This document shows positions 1 through 10,221 of a stretch of 64,000 nt of DNA, piece after piece (within the stretch, counting starts at the first letter, position 1; every line of letters begins with the position of its first letter). This stretch comes from Symsagittifera roscoffensis. Taxonomy: Eukaryota; Xenacoelomorpha; Acoela; Convolutidae. The stretch lies in contig NC_087065.1 in the NCBI RefSeq assembly GCF_963678635.1, forward strand, positions 5,045,209 to 5,109,208, in the 5' to 3' direction. Below the pieces are notes generated by a model that searched no databases, was not told where the DNA came from, and worked only from the letters and a program-made list of their open reading frames with translations. The translations under genes were made by a program, and so were the position numbers.

Positions 1-723
1 TTTTAGCACCCTTGAACAAGGAACTAACCAGAGTTTTGCCCTGATGTTAGTAGTTGCCAGTTTCTTTATAGCTATCTCCAACGAAGTTGTGCTATCATGA
101 AGTCCAATTTCACCTTTTACCGAGCTATTCTTACTAAAACAACTTTGCAAAGATTTCTTTTAAGCATCTTGTTAACTTTCAGCTCTTCTGAGGCTATGGG
201 AAGGTCTTTTTTAAATATAACTACAGCACTTAAAGCTTTTAAAAGTTACCGCTCTTAATCTTTGTCAATCCCGATCATCTAGCTACCTGAGGAGATTTTT
301 TTTTATTATTGGAGACCTCATTGCACCAAAATATCATTTCTGTGGAACTAAGTAAATATGAAAATATCCTATCCAATCACACATAATTTAAGCATTGGTT
401 CTTGTATTGCACTCTTGTTCCTGCGCAGATCCTCTGGAATTTTTTTTGGATCTAATTGATTTTCTATTGAAACCTTAGCTATCGTAGCCCAGTTCAACCC
501 AAGGTTTGCCTAGTCCACCGTTACTCAATTCACTAATTTAACAAAATGACTTTGCAGTTATATCCTTTCACTTTTTGGTTGTTTTCTCTTTTGGACGAAT
601 TTTCGCCCAATTTTATGTAAGGTGATTGACTCCTTTCTGGTCTGGGCTATGGAACTGGACACTTTCCGTTGTTTAACTCAACATTTTCTATGCTATGCAA
701 TATCGCTTCTAAACGCCTAAAGG

Positions 724-1170
724 TAATTCAAGGTCATTTCGAGGTCAATCGTTGTCAATCATCTAAATTCAGAGTAAGAATCCCGTTGCGGTCCTACTTG
801 TCGAGTTTCATCTTATCATCCAGATCCCATTTGTGTTTCTGAAGTTATCTAATTTTTTCCGGGCTCGTTTTCAGTATCCATTGCCACCATAAAACTAATG
901 TAACCTGGCTCATTATTTTGGTCTAATTCCAGCCTAACGGTTGTCTATACCAAGTGCTAATAAGTTCCGGTCCAGCCGTCGGATTAGGCGCAAACTAAAA
1001 TAAATGATGTTGCGGGTAATAATTCAAGGTCATTTCGAGGTCAATCGTTGTCAATCATCTAAATTCAGAGTAAGAATCCCGTTGCGGTCCTACTTGTCGA
1101 GTTTCATCTTATCATCCAGATCCCATTTGTGTTTCTGAAGTTATCTCATTTTTTCCGGGCTCGTTTTCAG
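724..1170. repeat. 151-bp block duplicated inside repeat copy 1
   Basis: Bases 724-874 and 1020-1170 are near-identical direct repeats with a 296-bp offset. The second block sits where repeat copy 2 has unrelated sequence, so it appears to have replaced or displaced that segment. It ends directly at the hairpin at 1171-1193. Confidence 0.8.
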
Positions 1171-1193
1171 GCATGACACCGTAAGTGTCATGC
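1171..1193. repeat. Perfect 9-bp hairpin
   Basis: GCATGACAC and GTGTCATGC are perfect inverted arms around the loop CGTAA. The left arm plus loop is repeated at about 1199-1213 without the right arm. Copy 2 of the large repeat has only the single-arm form (about 4951), so the palindrome arose with the local duplication. Confidence 0.7.
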
Positions 1194-2315
1194 TTTAGGC
1201 ATGACACCGTAAGTAGAGCTTCAGAGGGTCTGGTTTTCTAAGCTCAAGCTTCGCTTAACTAGGCATACAACCTATTACCCTATGATCGGGAGTTCTAGCA
1301 GGGTTTTATACGTTTCGAGGGTTCGTTCGAACTTGTGCCAGGGTGGTCAGGGATTCGGCATGCAATTCATCTCTAGTACCCGTCCGATAAGTTTTGTAAG
1401 GTTAGCTTCCTTAGTTTTCATTTGGGTGGATGTTACGCTAACCTCACTTCACTAGGGTTTTCGAAGCCATACGAGGAACTAATTCTTAGATGTTCGAACT
1501 TGTTTTGGGCTCGACCATTTGTGTACTCTTCTACTTATCGTTTTGCTTATTCAATACCCAGCTGCGTACTAGTCATTAGTTGTACTATACCGCATGCATT
1601 TCAAGGTAAAACTCCCAATCGAGTTCTGAAACTGACTAAAACTGTTAGGATCATTGATCCGACAAAACAAAAACAAAAAAGAAAACAATGTATAGATTTT
1701 AATTGTGAATTTTGCAAGCACTGGATTGGAAGCACTTTACAGTTTTACGAGCAAAATGAGATGAAATTTTGAGAAGTTGGGTTTCGAGAACAAAAAATTA
1801 AGCATCAAGTTAACAATCGCCTCCTTTGTGTATCTACAAAAAATTGCCACTTCAAAAAAAAAGCTGTAAATTAGCACTAGAGCACTGTTTTTACAATTAG
1901 AATTGGCTGAAATATGAATGATCAAAATTTCGATAACTGTTCAAGTTGAAGAAAAGAGAATTATCCAATCCTTCTATTTTTTTGTCATTTTTTTTCGTCG
2001 AAAGCAGCACTCGTTGAAAAGCCATTAGTTCAAAAAAAACAGAGAGGTGAGAAAATTTATTGTCGTGAAAAGAAAAACACTGATATAAAAAAATTAGATA
2101 AGGCGGAAAGGTTTTGCAAACAATTGCAACAACGCCAGTTTCAAAAACTGACCGGGAGATCGCAAATTTCTTAAGATAGAGCAAGATTTCATTGTAAAAC
2201 TCTTGCAACTCGTTTCATTGCGTGATGTTGGATGAAAATGCTGTTGTTGATTCAACCAGTTGAAACAAAATTACTTTAAAAACGGCATTTCGCGAGATCT
2301 CAAATTAGTTTATTG

Positions 2316-3806
2316 GCCTTTTTGGGTGTGTAGGTTCAAAACTTTATTCGAGATTTTTTAATGCTCAGCATTGGAAACTTATATGCTGTCATCCATATTT
2401 TATAAAAAGTTAGTCTATTGAGATAGATACCTGCCATTAGAAACTGAGTATTGTTGTCCTAAAAAAGGACAACAAAGACTGTTGTAACGTCGGTTTCACA
2501 TTTTGCGAAATAGGCTTCACCGCAAAACTATTTTGTAAAGCTTGAAGCAGTGAGTGAAGTTGCACTGTGATGAATATCATGGAGCTATGAAAGCGTTGAG
2601 AGCTTCAAAGGTCAGAAATACAGTTATCTTGAATACTGGAATAAAACATATATTGAATCCGTTCAACCACACTTTTTTCTTTTTTGTTGTTAAAAGTGAC
2701 AGTGAATTGGTAAAATAAAACTGAGAACCGTTTTGTGTTCCATTATCAGGCTGTTTTCTGCACTACTTTGATTTTTTTTGTATTCACTTGATTCGAAAAA
2801 TCAAAAAACGAAGGAATAGTTTAAATGTTGAAATAGATTTTCCCCTAAAAAACAGGTTGGGTTTGCTTACGCTAGATGAGCATTTCAAAAACTGATGGTT
2901 TTTCCGATACAATAGTTTTTTTTCTCTTAACAAAGTGATATTAAAAAAATCCTGCTTCAAATTGACTTTCATTGAGGTGTATAGAATTTTGATCTGTGCA
3001 AAAGGCTAACATGATTTCAACATTTCATGATAACTTCAAAGATTGATCTTGAAAAATTCCGTATAGTAACTTTGAGAGCGAGTGTTTGATGGAAATATGC
3101 AGTTTTTAGATCAAAGTTTTTGAAATAATGCCTTAGAACGGCTTTTTTGAGCTGCTTTTGAAAAACAAAAAACAAAAGTCAAGTATGCGTACGCTCGTTC
3201 TGCAAACTTTCTGCTTTACTTATTTATGAGGCTGCGTCTCTCGGTTGTTTCTCTCTTTCTCTCTTTTTCCTAACGACACCGCAAAGTGGTCCCTTGTTTA
3301 TTGCGGGTCGACCAGTAATCACTAATGTCAACAATCCCGAAAAAGTTACTGTACTATGTTGCTTGCCCCCTTTTGTCACTGCTCTTGTGGCTGCATTGCT
3401 CGTAATCACGATCGCATGAACTTTTAGTGGTAATCATGTTTTGATTATAAATGTTTGAAAACAGAGGGCTCTGAGAGGTTAATCTTTTCAAAAGGAAAGT
3501 GTCCACGATCAATCATCACATTTGCTAACTTTCAATTCAAATTCACGTTAACCTTGACTTATTCTCAATCAACAATTTCTCACTGTTGAGAAATCCCTTA
3601 CCTAACGTACTGATCTTTACTTGAGGGAAACAAAAGCCTCACAAGTGTTGAATTCATCTCTAACTAACTTTGGAAACCAACTATATATTACCTCTGCTGT
3701 AAGTGTTTCTTCTAAGGATAGGCTACCGTAATTTTTTCGCTATGGTTTTTTATTTGAGTTTTAGTTAAACTTATAGTTGTGGTCGCCCTTCCAAGCATTT
3801 ACATTT
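2316..3806. other. Spacer between the two large repeats, no gene seen
   Basis: The spacer is AT-rich and unique within the window. It holds a perfect 10-bp hairpin (arms 2451-2460 and 2466-2475, loop AAAAA) and a pyrimidine-rich patch near 3236-3270. No ORF with recognisable family motifs was seen on either strand. Confidence 0.6.
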
Positions 3807-5695
3807 TTTTAGCACCCTTGAACAAAGTGCTAACCAGAATTTTGCCCTGATGATAGTAGTTGCCAGTTTCTTTATAGCTATCTCCAACAAAGTTGAGCTA
3901 TCATCAAGTCCAATTTCACCGAGCTATTCTTACTGAAACAACTTTGCAAAGATTTCTTTTAAGCATCTTGTTATTTTTCAGCTCTTCTGAGGCTATGGGA
4001 AGGTCTTTTTTAAATGTAACTACAGCACTTAAAGGTTTTAAAAGTTACCGCTCTTAATCTTTGTCAATCCCGATCATCTAGCTACCCGAGGAGATTTTTT
4101 AAATTATTATTGGAGGTCTCATTGCACCAAAATACCATTTCTGTGGAACTAAGTAAATATGAAAATATCTTATATAAATCTTAAAGAGATATAAAAATCT
4201 TAAATAATCATAATAATCTCACATATAATTTAAGCATTGGTTCTTGTATTGCACTCTTGTTCCTGTGCATATCCTCTGGAATTTTTTTTGGATCTAATTG
4301 ATTTTCTATTGAAATCTTAGCTTCGTAGCCCAGTTCAACCCAATTTTTGCCTAGTCCACCGTTACTCAATTCACTACTTTAACAAAATGACTTTGCAGTT
4401 ATATCCCTTCACTTTTTGGTTGTTTTCTCTTTTGGACAAATTTTCGCCCAACTTTATGTAATGTGATTGACTCCTTTCTGGTCTGGGCTATGGAACTGGA
4501 CACTTTCCGTTGTTTAACTCAACATTTTCTATGCTATGCAATATCGCTTCTAAACGCCTAAAGGTAATTCAAGGTCATTTCGAGGTCAATCGTTGTCAAT
4601 CGTCTAAATTCAGAGTAAGAATCCCGTTGCGGTCCTACTTGTCGAGTTTCATCTTATCATCCAGATCCCATTTGTGTTTCTGAAGTTATCCCATTTTTTC
4701 CGAGCTGGTTTTCAGTATCCATTGCCACCATAAAACTAATATGCCCTGGCTCATTATTTTGGTCTAATTCCAGCCTAACGGTTGTCTATACCAAGTGCTA
4801 ATAAGTTCCGGTCCAGCCGTCGGATTAAGCGCAAATTAAAATAAATGATGTTGCGGGTCACAGCCCATCCAGTCTAAAATTTCGGCCCCCTTTGTTCACT
4901 GGGACCGAGAAACGAATTCTGGAAGTCGGAGTGGGTACTAACTGCTTTAGGCATGACACCGTAAGTAGAGCTTCAGGGGGTCTGGTTTTCTAAGCTCAAG
5001 CTTCGCTTAACTAGACATACAACCTATTACCCTATGATCGGGAGTTTTAGCAGGGTTTTATACGTTTCGAGGGTTCGTTCGAACTTGTGACAGGGGGTTC
5101 AGGGATTCTGCATGCAATTAATCTCTAGTACCCGTCCGATAAGTTTTGTAAGATTAGCTTCCTTAGTTTTCATTTGGGTGGATGTTACGCTAACCTCACT
5201 TCACTAGGGTTTTCGAAGCCATACGAGGAACTAATTCTTAGATATTCGAACTTGTTTTGGGCTCGACCATTTGTGTACTCTTCTACTTATCGTTTTGCTT
5301 ATTCAATACCCAGCTGCGTACTAGTCATTAGTTGTACTATACCGCATGCATTTCAAGGTAAAACTCCCAATCGAATTCTGAAACTGACTAAAACTGTTAG
5401 GATCATTGATCCGACAAAACAAAAACAAAAAGGAAAACAATGTATAGATTTTAATTGTGAATTTTGCAAGCACTGGATTGGAAGCACTTTACAGTTTTAC
5501 GAGCAAGATGAGATGAAATTTTGAGAAGTTGGGTTTCGAGAACAAAAGATTTAGCATCAACTTAACAATCGCCTCCTTTGGGTATCTACAAAAAATTGCC
5601 AATTCCATAAGAAAGCCGTAAATTAGCACTAGAGCACTGTTGAAACAAAATTACTTTAAAAACGGCATTTCGCGAGATCTCAAATCAGTTTATTG
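3807..5695. repeat. Large direct repeat, copy 2
   Basis: Second copy of the repeat at 1-2315, in the same orientation. It lacks the segment equivalent to 1889-2260 and keeps an 85-bp unique segment (about 4860-4943) that copy 1 has lost to its internal duplication. The 116-codon ORF recurs at 5174-5524 with four substitutions. Confidence 0.8.
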
Positions 5696-7259
5696 ATGAA
5701 ATGATGCGCTTGCATTACTCTTCATGCTGCCGAAAAGTGGCAAACAATAACATCGAAAAAATTATTTGGTCCGGCGTCGAGAAACGGTCAAATTTGTTTA
5801 GACGACACATTGCATTGAAAGTAATTGGGAGATGATACCAGCAAGTTGGACAAAATTTGCAAAAATTTGCTAATGAAAATCTTGTGCATGGATTAGAGCA
5901 ACATTTTTTATCGAAATATTTGCTGGAACAGTTTTTTGTTGACTGAATTCGATCATTAGCGCAAAAATATTGATAAAACTCTGACCATTGTCTTTCGCCG
6001 GAACAATTAACGCTTTCACTTCTGTTAACTGCTGTTTTTTGGCGGCGTAAATAGCTCCTCAGCTTACCAAAGAACTAATTTGAGCCTTATTTTAGTTGCC
6101 AGGTTTTTTCCGATTCTCTAATAAATTCAACTGGACCTCGCAGTTCCTTTTTAAGACAATAATAGGCAGAAGATAAATCATAGGCAAATATCCCTCAAGC
6201 ATGCTAAGCAAAATGGCGAGCAAAAAAGTTTTGTTGGTCTTACAGGACTTCAGAGCGCTCCAAATTTCAAACGAACCAATCAATGCTCATTTTCTGCTGA
6301 GTGAAATATCATCGTGATCAGGTTTGGTAAAGCATTCCTTGCTGATACTAAAATCAAAAAGTTAAGCACCACTATCTTAGACCCTAACTTCAGCTATCAA
6401 AGCTCTACTTTATTCGAAATCAAAGAACGCATCATAACATAACTAAAGTTTCAAATATCGAACTGCAATTTGACCGAAATCCTCACGCGGAATTTTTTGT
6501 GGTCTTGAAAAATGTTATTGCTTTCAGTTCGAGTTCTCGGCGTCTGCGGTGGTTAATACTGATCCAGGTCCAATCATTTTGAAAAACTTGCCAAGATCTT
6601 AAAGATTTTTGAAGATTTATGAAAGATAGCAAAAAACTTCCGACTTGTTTAAAGGAACTGAAGCGCCCAAACTACACGAAAAATATCTTCAGAATCGTAT
6701 ACCTGACGTAATGTGTGACGATGGGCACTTGCAAAGGAGTTACAAAATGAACCGTCTAGGGCAGTGTTTAAGGGATATCATACTAACTTTTTTCTTGGCT
6801 ATTGAACAAAAAAGAGCATATCGCCAGTTTAGGTTAAATGGCTTAAAAGTGTTGGAGCATTTGAGCTCAACGTCTGAAGAACGGGGCAGAATAATTAACA
6901 GCAGTAATCTGAATTTCGGCATCACGTTAGCCTTCTTCAAGATGCACAGAGGAAGTTGTTCTTGTCACTCGATCGTTGAAATGCTAGATTAGTTCCAATC
7001 CTAAAAAGTATGATCAACCGGCGTCAGTATCCCGGGTCGAAACCTTTGTATACAATTTTTCAGGAAAAAACCCAGTCAGGTTTTTTTTTGCTTGAATTGG
7101 GCTCATTCAGCCGCAATGTGAAAAACGGGGGCCAAAAATTGGGCTCAATTCGCTAAAAATGGGCTGACTCAGCACCCTCTATGGAAAAAAAAAGAGACCA
7201 AATTCGACCCCTTTTCGTAAATAACGAAGCTAACATATAGCTCTGTCGCTTATCTCGAA
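5696..7259. other. AT-rich DNA, no gene seen
   Basis: Open stretches here (for example 6645-6992, which only opens at a TTG) show no family motif, no splice-site framing and no repeat match elsewhere in the window. I see no supportable gene. Confidence 0.5.
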
Positions 7260-8084
7260 AAACAAGTTGAACTCAGATTATAAGATTCTAAATGAACGGA
7301 CGTCTTGGAGTCCGAAAAGGTCTTCAGCAAAAAACCGGACCAGTTGAAAGCCAGCGTTTTTCATTACAGATACTTTTTGAAGGCATTTGGCGGCAGAGAA
7401 GACAACCGACTGTCAGCCATAATTTATTATCTTCCAGCAGGTATTCCTATTGTATCATGGCCAGAGAAAGGAGCAGGACCGTAATCAATTATTTTTGTTC
7501 CTCATCAAGTTCGAGGTCATGACCACAAATAGTGGACTCAAAAAGAAGAGAATCGGCTCAAATTACAGAATCAAAGGAGTGATTAAACCATATAATAGTT
7601 CATCTTTTTCATCAGAGTTGGGGCCGATAGTGGTGAAATCGCCTAATGAGTTGTTGTTCACACCAGCTTAGCCGGCTGCCAACAAGGAACCTTCTGGGAA
7701 GGCAGTAAAAGCAACGAAGAGAAACTATTATAGTAACCCATTTTTGGCCGCGGATACAGTTTACGGGTCTTAAACCTCATTGGCGGACACAAAAATGGGA
7801 GAAAAAACCATCGGAGCTCCACTGTTTGGTCCAATACTAGAACCGGATACGTCTGCGGTTCCAGTAATCACAAATACACGTGGGAGAACATCACTCGACA
7901 GGCTAAACGCCTTTGACGTTCTCCCAAGTATATTTGTGTGCATATACTTAGAAAATAATTTAAAAATGCCCTAAACAATAAAAAGGATATCAAAAAATGT
8001 TGCAAAAGTTGTCACCGATGTGTATGGTGATCACCCAGAAACAGGAAAGGACGACCCCCAATATTCGTATTCATGAAAACGGTC
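7260..8084 (+). pseudogene. Decayed coding-like stretch upstream of the retroelement
   Basis: Frame 1 from about 7441 reads as protein-like sequence interrupted by a TAG (7669-7671) and a TAA (about 7768-7770) while keeping the same frame to about 7974. Base composition is richer in G and C than the flanks. Further protein-like reading continues at about 7990-8084 with frame changes. The retroelement inserted at 8085-8088 and similar open reading resumes on its far side (27009 to about 27158). No family was recognised. It is probably a relic of a gene, transposon or viral insertion; chance is not excluded. Confidence 0.35.
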
Positions 8085-8088
8085 GCTG
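8085..8088. repeat. Target site duplication, left (GCTG)
   Basis: GCTG directly precedes the 5' LTR and is repeated directly after the 3' LTR at 27005-27008. A 4-bp duplication fits Ty3/Gypsy integration and shows that the two LTRs belong to one insertion event. Confidence 0.85.
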
Positions 8089-8498
8089 TGGAACCTGATC
8101 TAGACTACATTTTATGATTGGATAATTTAGATATTTTACCAATGTAAAGTATTTAATATTAACCAATCATGATCCATCTGACTAACAACCCACTTATTTG
8201 TAAGTGCTGAAGTTACTTGTAATTTCAGCACCAGAGAGATTTGAATTTAACTTAGAAATTAGTTGGACTCTCCCGAGCACTTCAGCAGCCGCAATAAACC
8301 AGTATACCCTAGATCTATTGAGCCTAGCAGAGACTAGTTAAACAACCTGAGACTAGATAGTATAAGAGTAAGATTAGGATCGGTATTAGACTAAGAAGTT
8401 GCACGAATCTATCCGGCCGAAAATAAGATAGCGTGACGAGCAGACGGTGTACCCTATCCGAAATTACTCTATGAGTTAACCAACTCGGTCCTAACTCA
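8089..8498 (+). repeat. 5' LTR (410 bp)
   Basis: Begins TGGAACC and ends TAACTCA. It matches 26595-27004 at 407 of 410 positions by direct comparison. It holds AATAAA at 8293-8298, the likely poly(A) signal when used as a 3' LTR. A TATTTAA near 8150 could serve as a TATA-like element, but no promoter can be proved from sequence alone. A GTAAGA at about 8367 is a possible splice donor in the transcribed part. Confidence 0.95.
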
Positions 8499-8500
8499 TC

Positions 8501-8518
8501 TGGTGCGACCATAAGTCT
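8501..8518 (+). promoter_or_regulatory. Primer-binding site (minus-strand priming)
   Basis: Two bases after the 5' LTR the sequence reads TGGTGCGACC..., with the TGG expected to pair with the CCA end of a tRNA. The implied primer 3' end is GGTCGCACCA. I could not match it with confidence to a standard cytoplasmic tRNA. Only the first 10-12 bases are likely to matter; the right boundary is approximate. Confidence 0.6.
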
Positions 8519-9753
8519 CGAACAAGACCTTAATAGCTTAGAATTAACCAAAATAGATTAGAAATTAGACAAAAACATTTAAAAAATGTTATACGACAAT
8601 AATTTAATCGAAATGTCTCTACGACTCAATAGATCAGAGCCAATATTCCGAACCATAACAGAACTACCCGGAATTGGAAGAAGACCTCGAACCAGAGACG
8701 ACATACGACAAAGTAGAAACTTGCCATATAGCTATATGATAGTTAGGCAAAAACCAGAACAAACTTTTATATTTAGAATACTACTAGCAAAGAATTTAGA
8801 TTTTCATTTGCAAACATAAAACCTTGAAGTTAATCTTCAAAATCATTTCAGGCGCTAAACAAAATTATTAATATACAATAACGATTGATAAAAAGATCTA
8901 AGATCGTTTTCCTAAAACTCTGCAGTAATATACAAAACATGTTTGAAAAATATTTATTGAAAAATAAAAAATAAAAATTAGTAGCATGACAATAAATGGT
9001 TAGTAATCATAAATCATCCTGTTGTTCCAGCTCCATCATCTAAAACATAACAGCAATCATAAACCCACTAATATCATCAAAACACTAAATCTTTCCTTTA
9101 CACACATTTAAAATTTTATTAAAACTTAAATTCACTTAATTTTAAAAACCAGATCATCAAGGCTTATCCTTGGATCTTAAATCATTTTCTACTTAATTAA
9201 ATTTCAAATTTGATCATCAAGGCTTATCCTTGGATCAAACAGAACAACTTTGTTCTCCCCCACCTACTTAATTAGTGTCTAACGACCTCAAACGTCGATT
9301 CACTACCCAACCCTTTCTAAAGACCTAAGACTAATAGAAATTTTTAAACAAAACTAATCATTCAAATTAGGATAAACTGTGAAGAACTTCGGTTATTCAT
9401 CCTTCACTTGACCCCCCCTCTTACCAGACCCAGGATAAATCTTAGACTTAGTAAGTTTAAAATAGTATCTAACGAACTACTCGCGTTCTAATTATACCTG
9501 AACCTTGTGGATCGATTTACTATTCTCCAACCCTTGAACACAATCACTACCCCTAAGTAAGATTAAGTAAGTTAACACCTTAACTTATACTAGCCACGAG
9601 AAAGTAAAAAATCATTCTTCGGAATCGATATACTTTTCTCTCCAACCCTGAACAAACAGACCCAGGTTAAGCTAACCAAAAAATCGTAAGAACTAACAGT
9701 TTAAGAAAATAGAAACCATTTAACAACCTTTTGCATCCGTCATCCTAAACCTT
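8519..9753 (+). other. Long 5' leader of the retroelement
   Basis: About 1.2 kb without a long ORF. A 77-codon ORF at 8586-8819 has no recognisable content. The leader contains several upstream ATGs, two copies of a hairpin-forming 25-mer (9152-9176 and 9212-9236), and two similar TCTCCAACCCTTGAACA-type motifs (about 9513 and 9639). Splice-donor-like GTAAG strings occur near 9450 and 9550-9570. The length and upstream ATGs suggest that gag is reached by leader splicing, reinitiation or internal entry; the sequence does not say which. Confidence 0.6.
9152..9236 (+). repeat. Duplicated hairpin 25-mer in the leader
   Basis: The same 25 bases occur at 9152-9176 and 9212-9236, exactly 60 bp apart. 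Each copy can fold as CAAGG/CCTTG around CTTAT and is bounded by GATC. Paired leader hairpins are typical of retroviral packaging or dimerisation signals; that role is inference. Confidence 0.6.
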
Positions 9754-10221
9754 ATGTCATTTAAAAACCTAGGAAATAAACAAACAATCCTTTTACACAA
9801 TTGTGAAATAGATAACAAAAAATACGACCTTGTAATCACACCTCATACACAAACAGTTGGATACATTCGAACAAAACGACAAACACTAAAAAGAAAAATA
9901 ATAACGAAACAAAGACAAATAACACGAAAAAGATTTTCAAAAAATCGAAACGCATTTTCAGAATCAGAAACCAACAGTTTAGACGAACTTTACAAACTAA
10001 AAGAATCAATAGATAAAAATTGCCCACTTCACGATCAATTATATTTTTCTGACTCAGAAACAACTTCAAATTCATCAAAAAGAGGAAAAAGAAGAATAAA
10101 AAAGCAGTATAAACACAAACCAGTACATTTATACAATTGGAATCAACCAATTCGACACATTAATAATTACATATTAACAGTCATCGAACGAAAAAATGAG
10201 CTCAACGCACACCCCAGGTGA
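9754..10221 (+). CDS. Small basic retroelement protein (155 aa), unknown
   Basis: A 155-codon ORF at the head of the coding region, overlapping the gag start by 26 nt in another frame. The ATG context is weak (C at -3, T at +4), while gag's ATG has A at -3, so leaky scanning from this ORF to gag is plausible. The protein is strongly basic, with Lys/Arg clusters around residues 49-67 and again around residues 110-120; these could act as nuclear or RNA-binding signals. An acidic Ser-rich patch lies between them. No signal peptide or membrane segment. It resembles no family I know; a Rev/Tat-like RNA-binding accessory role is a guess from position and charge only. Confidence 0.6.
   Translation: MSFKNLGNKQTILLHNCEIDNKKYDLVITPHTQTVGYIRTKRQTLKRKIITKQRQITRKRFSKNRNAFSESETNSLDELYKLKESIDKNCPLHDQLYFSDSETTSNSSKRGKRRIKKQYKHKPVHLYNWNQPIRHINNYILTVIERKNELNAHPR

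Larger units (their letters stand above)
1..2315. repeat. Large direct repeat, copy 1
   Basis: This stretch recurs in the same orientation from 3807, with scattered substitutions and indels. Copy 1 contains two things copy 2 lacks: a duplicated 151-bp block (1020-1170, a copy of 724-874) in place of the unique segment found at about 4860-4943, and the 372 bp at 1889-2260. Both copies stop matching just after the same TATTG. The left end may lie outside the window. A 116-codon ORF (1422-1772) is present in both copies but does not look coding (see rejected items). No transposon domain or terminal TG/CA was recognised, so the family is unknown. Confidence 0.8.

Noticed and set aside
1422..1772. 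116-codon ORF repeated at 5174-5524
   Set aside because: The four differences between the copies are all amino-acid changing, there is no recognised domain, and it lies inside a non-coding-looking repeat. The shared frame is most likely carried along by duplication.
1..5695. Large direct repeats read as LTRs of a second retroelement
   Set aside because: No TG...CA ends, no primer site or target duplication, and the 1.5-kb spacer has no gag or pol content.
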